DNA of 64,000 nucleotides, from NCBI RefSeq assembly GCF_965138505.1, contig NZ_CBCSCO010000002.1, forward strand, positions 1 through 64,000, in the 5' to 3' direction. The translations under genes and the position numbers were made by a program. Under the pieces are notes generated by a model. That model worked only from the letters and a program-made list of their open reading frames with translations, ran no database searches and was not told where the DNA came from. Positions 26,390 to 35,346 of the stretch are shown here, in pieces. This DNA comes from Litorimonas haliclonae (GTDB lineage: Bacteria; Pseudomonadota; Alphaproteobacteria; Caulobacterales; Maricaulaceae). Position 1 is the stretch's first letter, and every line of letters starts with the position of its first letter.

Positions 26390-26803
26390 ATGACATCGAA
26401 TAAAGTGGGCGTGAAAACTTGGCTCTATAGGAGTAAGTTCACAAGTTTTAAGACCGAAGACGAAATTCATGAAATGGCACGAGGTTTCGTGAAGAAAAAC
26501 CAACGCCTTGGGTTGTCCGGATTCTTAATTACAAATGGCGACTCCGTTATGCAGCTGCTGGAAGGTGATGAACCGAATGTCGATCCGCTGAGAAAAGAAA
26601 TTTTGAACGATGATCGGCATACAGACATTCTTTCCGAGGTCTGGACCGTAGAGCCCAAGCGGGCCTATCCTCGATGGGCGATGCGCGTCGTTTCCCCCGC
26701 AGAGTACGAAACCTTATTCAGGGAGATCGAGACCGCAAGAATAGAAACCATTGCCACAAATATTGCTCGCATGGTGTTTGATATAACTTTTGAAACCGAT
26801 TGA
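26390..26803 (+). CDS. BLUF-domain blue-light photoreceptor
   Basis: A 137-residue stand-alone BLUF protein that should bind FAD. The flavin-site residues are visible: Tyr in WLYRSK near the N-terminus, Asn in KKNQRLGLSGFL, Gln in SVMQLLEGDE, and the Trp and Met of RWAMRVV. NDDRHTDI is the usual third block. A helical tail of some 45 residues follows and could carry the output. I use the ATG at 26390 rather than an in-frame TTG three codons earlier. No neighbouring effector gene is present, so the target is unknown. Confidence 0.88.
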   Translation: MTSNKVGVKTWLYRSKFTSFKTEDEIHEMARGFVKKNQRLGLSGFLITNGDSVMQLLEGDEPNVDPLRKEILNDDRHTDILSEVWTVEPKRAYPRWAMRVVSPAEYETLFREIETARIETIATNIARMVFDITFETD

Positions 26804-27107
26804 AATCGGACAAACAGTGGGCGCAATGGTGTTTTCATAAACCCGTTTGAGTATGACCTCAAAGTGGACAAAACGTGACCGCTTTTTCGCTAAAAGATTA
26901 CAACCTCTTCGTGAGACTTTTGTAAGTTGCGTAGACGCACTGCGCTACCTATCGCTTCGTTTGAACGAAAGTATAATTTAAACTTGTTTCGTTCCTTATT
27001 GAAGGGCTGAAAACAATGACATTGAATAAGACCTCTCTAGTGAATGTCTCTCCACTTCCCCGGTCCCTCGAATGCAAAATTCCCCAGTCTCACACAAGAG
27101 TTTTTCC
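26804..27107. other. 304-nt intergenic region before the EF-hand lipoprotein gene
   Basis: No coding sequence, RNA gene or repeat stands out. A small dyad (TTCGTT/AACGAA with a 2-nt spacer) near 26956 is too tight to form a stable hairpin. The EF-hand gene promoter is presumably here. Confidence 0.5.
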
Positions 27108-27659
27108 ATGAGTTTTTCCGCTGTAAATAATTCCAACAAGTTTTTAACGATGTTAATAGTTGCGAGCCTGAGCCTCTCGGCCTGCGCGACCAAACCAGAT
27201 CGCAGGGGCACACCCCCAAAAGAGAGACAGTCAAACGGGCCAGAACGTGCCTCTGGAATATTTCTTTTCCCCATTTCGGGGTTATTTATCGGTATGGATA
27301 CAAACGGTGACAGAGCGACTTCCTTTACCGAGATTGATCAAGGCATTAAATCGGAATGGGCAACTTTCGAGCGCAGCCCAAGTGCCATTAATTTCAGAAA
27401 ATGGAGCATGGAAAACTTGGGGTCTACCGACGCGTCGCCCAGTTTCATAGCCTTCGATCACGACTTTAACGGCATCATCTCAAAGGCCGAATTTAGAAGT
27501 CAAATTGAAACGGAATTTGAGAAATTAGACAGAAATAGCGATGGACGCCTTGAGCGATCAGAAATGATCGTCGCTTTTGCTGCGCCGCAAGGCGAAAGGT
27601 CACGTCCGAGCGAAGAGCAGGGACGACCGGAAGGCCGGGGTCGCCGCCCGCGCCAATAA
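27108..27659 (+). CDS. EF-hand domain lipoprotein
   Basis: I start at the ATG at 27108, which has an AAGAG site upstream and places a lipobox (LSAC, Cys 26) after a hydrophobic segment; an in-frame ATG lies 12 codons upstream. The 183-residue product has three EF-hand-like loops: DTNGDRATSFTE, DHDFNGIISKAE and DRNSDGRLERSE. The last two have good Ca2+ ligand spacing and the first is degenerate. The tail is Arg/Gly/Pro-rich. It is probably a membrane-anchored calcium-binding protein; its function is unknown. Confidence 0.8.
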   Translation: MSFSAVNNSNKFLTMLIVASLSLSACATKPDRRGTPPKERQSNGPERASGIFLFPISGLFIGMDTNGDRATSFTEIDQGIKSEWATFERSPSAINFRKWSMENLGSTDASPSFIAFDHDFNGIISKAEFRSQIETEFEKLDRNSDGRLERSEMIVAFAAPQGERSRPSEEQGRPEGRGRRPRQ

Positions 27660-27732
27660 ACCTGGATTACACAAGACTTAAAGGCCGGAAGCTTGCAATT
27701 TAGATTCGTCTAAGCAAACGAACCGCGCATTT

Positions 27733-27758
27733 AAAACCACACTAAAAGGGGTGGTTTT
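27733..27758. terminator. hairpin between the EF-hand gene and secA (likely bidirectional terminator)
   Basis: AAAACCAC (27733-27740) and GTGGTTTT (27751-27758) form an 8-bp stem with a 10-nt loop between two convergent genes. The GC content is low and the T-tract is partly in the stem, so termination may be modest. Confidence 0.6.
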
Positions 27759-27781
27759 GATATTATACCTCAGCCGCTTGA

Positions 27782-30592
27782 TTAAAGCTTCCCGTGGCAA
27801 TGCTTGAATTTTTTGCCAGAGCCGCACGGGCACAGAGAGTTCCGGCTAACGCCTATTAGTTGTTTTTTGGTCAGCTCCCCTGTTGAGGCCGTCTTTGGAT
27901 CAGACTTTGAAGAGGTCTCCGAAGAAGAGGCTTCTGGCGCAGAAGACCCTGCCGCCGCCGTGGCAGTCCCGACCATATCCATTGGCGATCTGGCGCGGCG
28001 TGCGGCCGAAGGGCTGGCTTGGCCGGCTTCATTTTTTAAAGTCCGAGAAGCGTTTTGCGCCGCCTGTTGCGTGGCGGCTTGCTGCTCATTTTGAGCTCGC
28101 TGCTGTCTTTGCATTTGCACGTTCAGGAGCAGGTTCATCATCGCCTTTGTAACGTCTTCGCGCAGGCTAGTAAGCAAATTGTCAAACAGGGTGAAGGCTT
28201 CGGATTTATATTCATTCAGCGGATCACGCTGGCCATAAGCCCGCATTCCAATAACCGATTTCAGGCTGTCGAGCTGCTGCAAATGTTCGCGCCAGTTTTT
28301 GTCGATAACCTGCAATAGGATTTGTTTTTGAGCCCGGAGCATTTCAGAATCATCAAGACCGCTAGAAAGTTGGTCAAACGCATCATCGCCTGCTTTTTTC
28401 AAACGAGTGAGCATTTCTTCGTCGGCAATGCCTTCTTCCTGAGCCCATTTATCGAATGGCACATCCATTAAAATCGCTTCTTTGATAGCGACATTTAGGC
28501 CTTCGACATCCCATTGCTCGGCGTAAGCTTTTTTGGGGATGTGAGTTGCGATCAGGTCTTCGGAGAGCTGATGGCGGAAATCTTCGATTACGTCAGAAAC
28601 GTCATCATCCGTCATGAATTCCATGCGCTGTTCAAAAATAGTTCTGCGCTGATCATTCATGACATCGTCATATTTCAGCAGGTTTTTCCGAATATCGAAA
28701 TTGCGTTGTTCGACCCGAACTTGAGCGCGCTCCACAGCTTTGGACATAAAGCGGTTGGTGAGATGCTCGCCCTCTTCAAACTTCATTGAGCTCATCATGG
28801 ATTTCAAACGGTCGCCGCCGAAGATTCGCATAAGGTCGTCTTCGGTGGAGAGATAGAATTTCGACCGGCCCGGATCGCCCTGACGCCCTGTCCGGCCGCG
28901 AAGCTGATTGTCAATCCGGCGGCTTTCATGGCGCTCTGTCCCGAGGACGTAAAGACCGCCGGCTTTTAGTGCTTTTTCTTTGAGCTCGGCGATTTCGGCC
29001 TTGATTTTGGCTTCCTGTTCTTGGCGCACGTCTTCCGTGGCGGTTTCTGGGATTTCCTGATGTGCGCGCATTTCCAGATTGCCGCCCAGCTGAATATCGG
29101 TCCCGCGACCGGCCATATTGGTCGCAATCGTGACCGCGCCGGGCACGCCGGCCTGCGCCACGATAGAGGCTTCCTGATCGTGGAAGCGGGCATTGAGCAC
29201 CCGGTGCGGCACGTCGCGCTGGGTCAGATATTCCGACAGGCGTTCTGACTTTTCAATAGAGACAGTACCAACAAGAATGGGTTGGCCCTTGGCGGATTTC
29301 TCTTCGATGTCATCGACAATGGCTTTGAACTTTTCCTGCTCCGTGCGGTAAATCACGTCTTCATCGTCGATCCGCTGAATGGGGCGGTTGGTCGGGATAA
29401 CGAGAACTTCGAGGCCGTAAGTTTCGGCAAATTCTCCAGCTTCGGTTTCGGCCGTTCCGGTCATGCCGGAGAGTTTGTCATAAAGACGGAAGTAATTCTG
29501 AAGCGTGACGGACGCCATGGTGACGTTTTCAGGTTTGATGTCGACGTTTTCTTTCGCCTCAATCGCTTGATGCAAGCCGTCTGACAGACGGCGGCCATCC
29601 ATCATTCGGCCTGTAAATTCGTCAATTAAGACGACTTCGTCATTTTTTACGATATAATCTTTGTCGCGCACATAAAGCTTATGCGCTTTCAGGGCTTGGT
29701 TGATGTGGTGCACTACGGTGACGTTTTCGACGTCATATAAGCTCTCACCCTCGAACAGGCCGCGTTCATTGAGAAGGTCTTCGATCTGTTCATTGCCTTC
29801 TTCGTTAAAGGTCGCGGTGCGGGCCTTTTCGTCAACGTCATAGCCTTCTTCGTCGATAAGAGGGATGATTCCGTCAATTGTGCGGTAAAGCTCCGATTTG
29901 TCATCTGTCGGGCCGGAAATAATTAATGGCGTCCGCGCTTCGTCGATCAAAATGGAATCAATTTCATCGATAATAGTATAGACATGGCCGCGCTGCGCCA
30001 TTTCCTCGACGGAGAATTTCATATTATCCCGCAGATAATCAAAGCCGAATTCATTGTTCGTGCCGTAAGTGATATCGCAATTATAAGCGGCTTTGCGCTG
30101 ATTGCCGAAGGCTTCGTAATTGTTGATGCAGTCCACAGTCATACCGAGAAAGCCGTAAATCTGGCCCATCCATTCGGCGTCGCGCTTAGCCAAATAGTCA
30201 TTGACCGTCACAATATGCACGCCCTTACCGTTTAAGGCGTTGAGATAGGCCGCAAGCGTGGAAACAAGAGTTTTACCTTCACCTGTACGCATTTCCGCGA
30301 CTTGGCCGCGATGAAGCGTAATGCCGCCAATGAGCTGCACATCATAGTGGCGTTGCCCGAGGGTGCGTTTAGCGGCTTCGCGTACGGTGGCAAAAGCTTC
30401 AGGGAGGAGGTCGTCCAGACTTTCGCCGTCCGCCAGGCGTTGTTTATAGACGTCGGTTTGGCCTTTGAGCGCGTCATCGTTCATCGCTTCGAACTTTGGC
30501 TCAAGATCATTGATCTTTTGAACCAGAGGACGAAGTTTCTTTATCGTTCGGTCGTTTTCAGTCCCGAAAATCTTCTTGGCGATGCCTAACAT
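27782..30592 (-). CDS. secA: preprotein translocase subunit SecA
   Basis: The ATPase motor that pushes preproteins through SecYEG. At 936 residues it has the full family layout: Walker A GEGKT at 103-107, the DEIDSILIDEARTPL Walker B, the preprotein cross-linking domain, NMAGRGTDIQLGG and GRTGRQGDPG in the second motor domain, then the helical scaffold. A Gln/Ala/Ser-rich linker leads to the C-terminal zinc motif CPCGSGKKFKHCH, which binds SecB and lipid. The divergent partner is the ppi-argJ-mutT set, a conserved arrangement. Confidence 0.98.
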   Translation of the reverse strand: MLGIAKKIFGTENDRTIKKLRPLVQKINDLEPKFEAMNDDALKGQTDVYKQRLADGESLDDLLPEAFATVREAAKRTLGQRHYDVQLIGGITLHRGQVAEMRTGEGKTLVSTLAAYLNALNGKGVHIVTVNDYLAKRDAEWMGQIYGFLGMTVDCINNYEAFGNQRKAAYNCDITYGTNNEFGFDYLRDNMKFSVEEMAQRGHVYTIIDEIDSILIDEARTPLIISGPTDDKSELYRTIDGIIPLIDEEGYDVDEKARTATFNEEGNEQIEDLLNERGLFEGESLYDVENVTVVHHINQALKAHKLYVRDKDYIVKNDEVVLIDEFTGRMMDGRRLSDGLHQAIEAKENVDIKPENVTMASVTLQNYFRLYDKLSGMTGTAETEAGEFAETYGLEVLVIPTNRPIQRIDDEDVIYRTEQEKFKAIVDDIEEKSAKGQPILVGTVSIEKSERLSEYLTQRDVPHRVLNARFHDQEASIVAQAGVPGAVTIATNMAGRGTDIQLGGNLEMRAHQEIPETATEDVRQEQEAKIKAEIAELKEKALKAGGLYVLGTERHESRRIDNQLRGRTGRQGDPGRSKFYLSTEDDLMRIFGGDRLKSMMSSMKFEEGEHLTNRFMSKAVERAQVRVEQRNFDIRKNLLKYDDVMNDQRRTIFEQRMEFMTDDDVSDVIEDFRHQLSEDLIATHIPKKAYAEQWDVEGLNVAIKEAILMDVPFDKWAQEEGIADEEMLTRLKKAGDDAFDQLSSGLDDSEMLRAQKQILLQVIDKNWREHLQQLDSLKSVIGMRAYGQRDPLNEYKSEAFTLFDNLLTSLREDVTKAMMNLLLNVQMQRQQRAQNEQQAATQQAAQNASRTLKNEAGQASPSAARRARSPMDMVGTATAAAGSSAPEASSSETSSKSDPKTASTGELTKKQLIGVSRNSLCPCGSGKKFKHCHGKL

Positions 30593-30788
30593 GAAAAGTC
30601 CTGATATTGTGCGGGGGTCAGGAATATTCGGGGCGGTTCTCCGCGGCGAGTATTCAAAGGCCCGGTCATTCTTTGTGTCGACTTAGGAAGCCTCCCTTGG
30701 TAAGTCAATAAATTGGGCCAGATATCCTGCATTAAGCTTGCTAAAACTTGCTGGAATCTAAGGAAAGGTCCGAGAGGAGGTAGATGCC

Positions 30789-31724
30789 ATGTCCAGATTA
30801 TTTTTTACCCTGACAATCACTTTAGGACTTGCCTTGGGCGCTTGCCAAAAAAATGCCAATGAAACGGATCCAACCGTCATAGATGAAACCGCTCGTTCTG
30901 ACAGGATCGAGATTGCCAAAGTGGACGGCACTACCCTTTATCAGGCAGATGTAGAGCGCATGGCGGCCGAGAGAGGCTTAATCACAGCGGATGAGAGGCT
31001 GCCGCAATCCGATCCGTCCTTTCAGACCCTTTTAGATGAGTTGATTGATCAACGCCTTTTGGCAGAGGCGGCCATCCGCCGTGGCTTAGACAAGACCCCT
31101 GAAAATAAGCGCCGCCTAGCGGCCGCTCGCGAACGTATCCTGAGTAATGTTCTTGTAGAAGAGCACCTCAAGAAAACGGTGAATGATCGGACAATTCATC
31201 GTATGTATGACCAACAGTCAGAGCTGGTGGATCGCGGCGATGAAATTCGCGCAAGGCATATTTTACTTAGCGATGAGGCTTCTGCGCAAGCCGTTGTCAC
31301 GGCGCTTTCCGAAGGACAGGGATTTGCTGAACTAGCCCGTTCGGTCAGCACAGATGAGGGGACGCGCGAAAAGGGTGGTGATCTGGGTTGGTTTTCTCGT
31401 GACATGCTAAGCCGGGATTTTACCCGTGTTGTATTTTCAACCCCTGTGGGCGAGCGCACAGAGCCGTTTGAGACCTCTCAAGGCTGGCACATTGCCGAAG
31501 TACAAAACCGCCGCGCACCTCCTCAGCAAAGCCTCGAAGAGCTTCGTCCCAATATCGTAAAATTCATGACTTTTGATGCGATTCAATCTTTGTTGGAAGA
31601 CCTGAGAAACGAAAGCGAAATAGAAACCTTTTATGCTCTCACGCCGGAAGGGGAGGTAAAGCTCCCGGAACAGGTTGATGAAGTCAAAGAGGGCGAAACA
31701 ATTACAGAAGATCAAGATGGCTGA
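30789..31724 (+). CDS. peptidylprolyl isomerase (parvulin/PpiC type), lipoprotein
   Basis: A 311-residue protein with a lipobox LGAC at Cys 19, so it should be anchored in the envelope. A SurA-like N-terminal helical region (about 40-140) precedes a parvulin domain at about 150-245, marked by RARHILLSDE, FAELARSVSTDEGTREKGGDLGWFSR and TSQGWHIAEV. It catalyses prolyl cis-trans isomerisation and probably chaperones outer-membrane or exported proteins. A strong GAGGAGG site precedes the ATG. Its stop overlaps argJ by 8 nt. Confidence 0.88.
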   Translation: MSRLFFTLTITLGLALGACQKNANETDPTVIDETARSDRIEIAKVDGTTLYQADVERMAAERGLITADERLPQSDPSFQTLLDELIDQRLLAEAAIRRGLDKTPENKRRLAAARERILSNVLVEEHLKKTVNDRTIHRMYDQQSELVDRGDEIRARHILLSDEASAQAVVTALSEGQGFAELARSVSTDEGTREKGGDLGWFSRDMLSRDFTRVVFSTPVGERTEPFETSQGWHIAEVQNRRAPPQQSLEELRPNIVKFMTFDAIQSLLEDLRNESEIETFYALTPEGEVKLPEQVDEVKEGETITEDQDG

Positions 31725-32958
31725 CTATAAACTCTCTCCTTTCGCCCCTGACACCTTTCCACACCTGCCGCCAATAAAGGGGTTTGCTATGGCAACGGCG
31801 GAAGCGGGTGTGCGCTATAAAGGCCGAACCGATCTTTGGGTGCTCCGCGCAGAGGCGGGAACGGCTCTAGCTGGGGTTTTTACTAAAAACCTTTGCCCTG
31901 GCGCGCCGGTGGATTGGTCACGTAAGGCTCTTGGCGCCGAGACTGACGGACCGTGCCTGGTTATTGTTAATTCCGGTACAGCCAATGTCTTTGGCGGCCA
32001 AAAAAGCCGTGACGCGGTCATTCAAACAGCCAAAGGCGCGGCAGATGTTTTCGGCGTGGACGCAGAAACTATTCAGCTCGCCTCGACAGGGGTGATCGGC
32101 GTGCCGCTCGAGGCGTCAAAACTCGTCGATAAATTTCCGGAGATAAATAAAAACTTACGTGCCGATGGGTGGCAAGACGCCGCCAAGGCGATCATGACAA
32201 CGGACACCCACGCCAAAGGCGCCACGGCGGCGGCGGAGATCAAAGGAACGAAAGTCACCATTAACGGCATCGCCAAAGGCTCCGGCATGATCGCGCCAGA
32301 TATGGGGACTATGCTCGCATATATCGCGACAGATGCGGCCATTTCGAAGGTAGCACTGCAGTCGATGCTTTCCGAATTGGTGGAGACAAGTTTTAACGCC
32401 ATCACGGTCGATAGCGATACCTCCACCTCTGACACGCTCCTATTGCTGGCCAGCGGCCAAGCGGGGAATGCGGTGTGCGAAGACGCAAATGAGCCGTGCT
32501 TGACGGGATTCAAGCAAGCTCTTAATGCCGTGATGAAGGATCTGGCTCTGCAAATCGTCAAGGACGGAGAAGGGCTGACTAAATTTGTCACGGTTCATGT
32601 CTCCGGCGCGGCGTCAGATAAATCCGCCAAAAAAGTCGCGATGAGTATCGCCAATTCCCCGCTCGTCAAAACTGCGATTGCAGGACAGGACGCCAATTGG
32701 GGGCGCATCGTCATGGCGGTCGGAAAAGCGGGCGAGCCCGCCGAACGCGACAAACTTTCCATCTGGATGGGGCCGCACCTCTTGGCCGAACGCGGCGAAG
32801 CGGCGCCGGATTATACAGAGGCGCAAGGCGCGGCCTATATGAAAGAGGCGGAGATAGATATTCGTGTGGATTTGGGGCTCGGCGACGGGGAAGCGGAAGT
32901 CTATAGCTGCGATTTGACTCATGGCTATATCGACATCAACGCCGATTACAGAAGCTAA
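31717..32958 (+). CDS. argJ: bifunctional glutamate N-acetyltransferase / amino-acid N-acetyltransferase
   Basis: The ornithine acetyltransferase recycles the acetyl group between N-acetylornithine and glutamate, and can also make N-acetylglutamate from acetyl-CoA. I start at the ATG at 31717 (MADYKLSPF, as usual for the family) rather than 14 codons upstream. The 413 residues carry STGVIGVPL and the autocleavage site KGSGMIAPDMGTMLAY. The residue before the nucleophilic Thr is Gly where many homologues have Ala, which should not prevent cleavage. It overlaps ppi by 8 nt and mutT follows 4 nt later. Confidence 0.95.
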   Translation: MADYKLSPFAPDTFPHLPPIKGFAMATAEAGVRYKGRTDLWVLRAEAGTALAGVFTKNLCPGAPVDWSRKALGAETDGPCLVIVNSGTANVFGGQKSRDAVIQTAKGAADVFGVDAETIQLASTGVIGVPLEASKLVDKFPEINKNLRADGWQDAAKAIMTTDTHAKGATAAAEIKGTKVTINGIAKGSGMIAPDMGTMLAYIATDAAISKVALQSMLSELVETSFNAITVDSDTSTSDTLLLLASGQAGNAVCEDANEPCLTGFKQALNAVMKDLALQIVKDGEGLTKFVTVHVSGAASDKSAKKVAMSIANSPLVKTAIAGQDANWGRIVMAVGKAGEPAERDKLSIWMGPHLLAERGEAAPDYTEAQGAAYMKEAEIDIRVDLGLGDGEAEVYSCDLTHGYIDINADYRS

Positions 32959-32962
32959 TTAA

Positions 32963-33406
32963 ATGTTAGAAACACCAAATAAGCGCCCCGTCATTTACGT
33001 GGCGGCGGCCGCGATGATAGACGCAGATGGGCGCGTTTTGATAACGCGCCGCCCAGCCGGAAAACCCCATGCCGGGAAATGGGAATTCCCCGGCGGTAAG
33101 GTCGAAGAAGGCGAAACCCCGGAGCAAGCGGTCAACCGCGAACTGCGCGAAGAATTGGGGCTTGAGCCGTGCGAAAGCTGTCTTCAACCTTTCTCTTTTA
33201 CCTCTTACGCCTATCCGGATTTCCACCTCTTCATGCCGCTCTATCTCTGCCGCCAATGGGATGGTTTTGCGATGCCGAAAGAGGGGCAGGGCATTAAATG
33301 GCTCTACCCGAGCCAGATTGTCGAGTTAGATTTAGTCGAAGCGGATGTGGAATTAGCTCAGGAATTGGCGGATAGGTTGCCGAGCCGAAAGCGGTTTGCG
33401 GTTTAA
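32963..33406 (+). CDS. mutT: 8-oxo-dGTP diphosphatase, MutT family Nudix hydrolase
   Basis: A 147-residue Nudix hydrolase that removes oxidised nucleotides from the pool. The Nudix box is complete: GGKVEEGETP, then the REL-REELGLE run around residues 42-64. The N-terminal LITRRPAGKPHAGKWEFPG is characteristic of MutT proper. It is the third gene of the ppi-argJ-mutT set, and it converges on the methyltransferase gene 47 nt away. Confidence 0.9.
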   Translation: MLETPNKRPVIYVAAAAMIDADGRVLITRRPAGKPHAGKWEFPGGKVEEGETPEQAVNRELREELGLEPCESCLQPFSFTSYAYPDFHLFMPLYLCRQWDGFAMPKEGQGIKWLYPSQIVELDLVEADVELAQELADRLPSRKRFAV

Positions 33407-33453
33407 TTAGTATCCGATTTGGGGCTGTGCCAATTTCTCGGCGCAGGGAGAGA

Positions 33454-34293
33454 TCAAACCTTCTTCTCCTGCGTCCCTAACGCGTCGGCGAGGCGCATTT
33501 TTGCGCTTCCGGGCTTGAGTGGCTTTTGCTGGCTTTCATGCGGACTCCAGCCCGTGAGCCAGAGGATTTCGAATTGGGCGGGGAATTTTCCGTCATCTGT
33601 TTTCGGATAAGCGGCTTTGATAGCTTGTAAATAGCCTTTCGGGAGTGGCGCTTTGTGGCGGGCCGTCAGCGTATTGGTCAGGCCGAGATCGCGCAGGTCG
33701 CTCACCACAGTTTCCAATTTGCCATAACTCACCTTGACCCGGTCTTTATCAACGACGGGCAGGTTGAGTCCGGCCCGGCCCAAAAGCGCGGCGGCTTGGT
33801 GGTGGTCTATCATCGGATAGACCCGCGCTGTCGCCCCGCCAAACACGGCGCTGTCGACGGTATAGAGAGTTTGTCGCAAATCGGAGAGGCTATCACCCCC
33901 AAAGAGCGCGGCGGTGAAGAGACCGTCGGCTTTCAGATTGTGCCGCAAGCGAACCAAAGCGCCCGGCAGGTCGTTTTCTGTTTGTAATTCCAACAGGCTG
34001 ATGATGAGGTCATATTCGCCGTTCATCGCTTCTAGGCTGTCATACCAATCTAGGTTTTTCGGCTGACGGCCCGCGGGAAGTTCGGAAATAATCGTGTCCC
34101 GCATATCTACCGAAGAAAGCACCACGCCGCGTTCAAACTGCCGATTGATATCGGCAATGCGCGAGGCGGCGTCTTCTGCCGCGCGGATGAGCAGGAAGGA
34201 CGGACCAGTTTTCGCCATGCGGGACTGAGCGCGCTTACGCGCAAGAGATTGAGCCTTTTCATCAAAAATCTGTGGGACTTTCGTTTCTTCCAT
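33454..34293 (-). CDS. NDUFAF5/BioC-like methyltransferase-family protein with an altered SAM motif
   Basis: A 279-residue protein whose position opposite comF and start (PQIFDEKAQSLARKRAQ) match the alphaproteobacterial NDUFAF5/BioC-like methyltransferases. NDUFAF5 in mitochondria hydroxylates a complex I subunit. Unlike ordinary members, the glycine-rich motif I is not recognisable: the expected position reads RGVVLSSVDMRD. The YDLIISLLELQTENDLPGAL and ADGLFTAALFGG blocks are preserved. It may not bind SAM in the normal way. It ends near mutT (convergent). Confidence 0.7.
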   Translation of the reverse strand: MEETKVPQIFDEKAQSLARKRAQSRMAKTGPSFLLIRAAEDAASRIADINRQFERGVVLSSVDMRDTIISELPAGRQPKNLDWYDSLEAMNGEYDLIISLLELQTENDLPGALVRLRHNLKADGLFTAALFGGDSLSDLRQTLYTVDSAVFGGATARVYPMIDHHQAAALLGRAGLNLPVVDKDRVKVSYGKLETVVSDLRDLGLTNTLTARHKAPLPKGYLQAIKAAYPKTDDGKFPAQFEILWLTGWSPHESQQKPLKPGSAKMRLADALGTQEKKV

Positions 34294-34313
34294 GACCCGT
34301 ATATGAGGGGGAC

Positions 34314-35099
34314 ATGGGCAAAAGGGAAGCGTTCAGGGCGGTGCAATCTGTCACAAGGGGAGTGACAAGAGCGGGGCTGGATATTGTTTTGCCGCCGCAG
34401 GACCCGTTCAGCAAGAGTGATAAGGACTGGGAAGATATTCAATATCTGGATGAGCCTTGTTGCCACAAATGCGGCTTTCCGTTTGAGTATGCGGTGGGCG
34501 AGGGCGCGCTCTGCGCCGGTTGTCTTGCCAGGCCCCCGCGATATACCTCTGCTCGCGCTGCCTTAGTTTATAATGACGCGTCCCGAGATATAATCCTTTC
34601 TTTCAAACATGGAGGCCGGACGGAAAATCTGTCGCGGTTTGCAGCTCAGCTCCGGCGGGCCGGACGGGGCTTTCTGCCGGATGCGGATATAATTGTGCCG
34701 GTGCCTCTACACCGGACGCGGCGGATAAGACGGCGATACAACCAATCAACCCTTCTTGGACGCGCGCTGGCCCGCATTACAAATGCGTCATTTGAGCCGG
34801 ACAGTCTTCGCCGCATTCGGGCCACCGCGTCTCAGGGCGGACAGTCGGCGGCGGGACGTAAACGCAATGTTCAGGGCGCTTTCGCTGTAAAAGAAGGTAA
34901 ACAAGACCGAGTAAGCGGCGCAAATATTGTTTTGATTGACGATGTCATGACAACCGGGGCGACCCTAGACGCCTGCGCCTCTGTGCTGCTACGCTCTGGC
35001 GCAAATCGGGTAGACGCTCTATGTCTCGCTCGAGTAATTAGAGAACAGCGGAGTCAAAACGACTCGCAAAATAAGGACGCTTTTGATGGCAAAAGTTGA
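34314..35099 (+). CDS. comF: ComF family protein (amidophosphoribosyltransferase-like)
   Basis: A 261-residue ComF-type protein: an N-terminal zinc-ribbon-like CHKCGFPFEYAV ... LCAGCLARPP and a C-terminal PRTase fold with the PRPP loop VLIDDVMTTGATLDAC. The family is needed for DNA uptake in competent bacteria and is widely retained elsewhere with unknown role. GAGGGGG lies upstream of the ATG. It is divergent from the NDUFAF5-like gene by 20 nt and overlaps grxC by 14 nt. Confidence 0.87.
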   Translation: MGKREAFRAVQSVTRGVTRAGLDIVLPPQDPFSKSDKDWEDIQYLDEPCCHKCGFPFEYAVGEGALCAGCLARPPRYTSARAALVYNDASRDIILSFKHGGRTENLSRFAAQLRRAGRGFLPDADIIVPVPLHRTRRIRRRYNQSTLLGRALARITNASFEPDSLRRIRATASQGGQSAAGRKRNVQGAFAVKEGKQDRVSGANIVLIDDVMTTGATLDACASVLLRSGANRVDALCLARVIREQRSQNDSQNKDAFDGKS

Positions 35100-35343
35100 G
35101 ATGTATTCAAAAATGGGATGCCCTTTCTGTATTCGCGCCAAAGCGCTTCTGAAAAGAAAAGGGGTGGAGGTGATAAACATTCCAGCCTCTATGGATCCGA
35201 ATAAACGGGCCGAGATGCGTGAACGCTCCGGCGGTGCAAATACGTTCCCGCAAATCTTCATTGATGACAAACATATTGGCGGCTGTGACGACCTATATGC
35301 GTTGGATGAAAAAGGCGGTCTCGATCCGCTATTGGCGGCCTAA
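35086..35343 (+). CDS. grxC: glutaredoxin 3
   Basis: An 85-residue dithiol glutaredoxin with active site CPFC (residues 12-15), the TFPQIFI cis-proline segment and GGCDDLYALD for glutathione binding. It reduces disulfides using glutathione. AAGGA precedes the ATG at 35086; a TTG one codon upstream is less likely. The start lies within the end of comF, so translation is coupled, and the nitrilase follows 3 nt later. Confidence 0.93.
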   Translation: MAKVEMYSKMGCPFCIRAKALLKRKGVEVINIPASMDPNKRAEMRERSGGANTFPQIFIDDKHIGGCDDLYALDEKGGLDPLLAA

Positions 35344-35346
35344 TTT

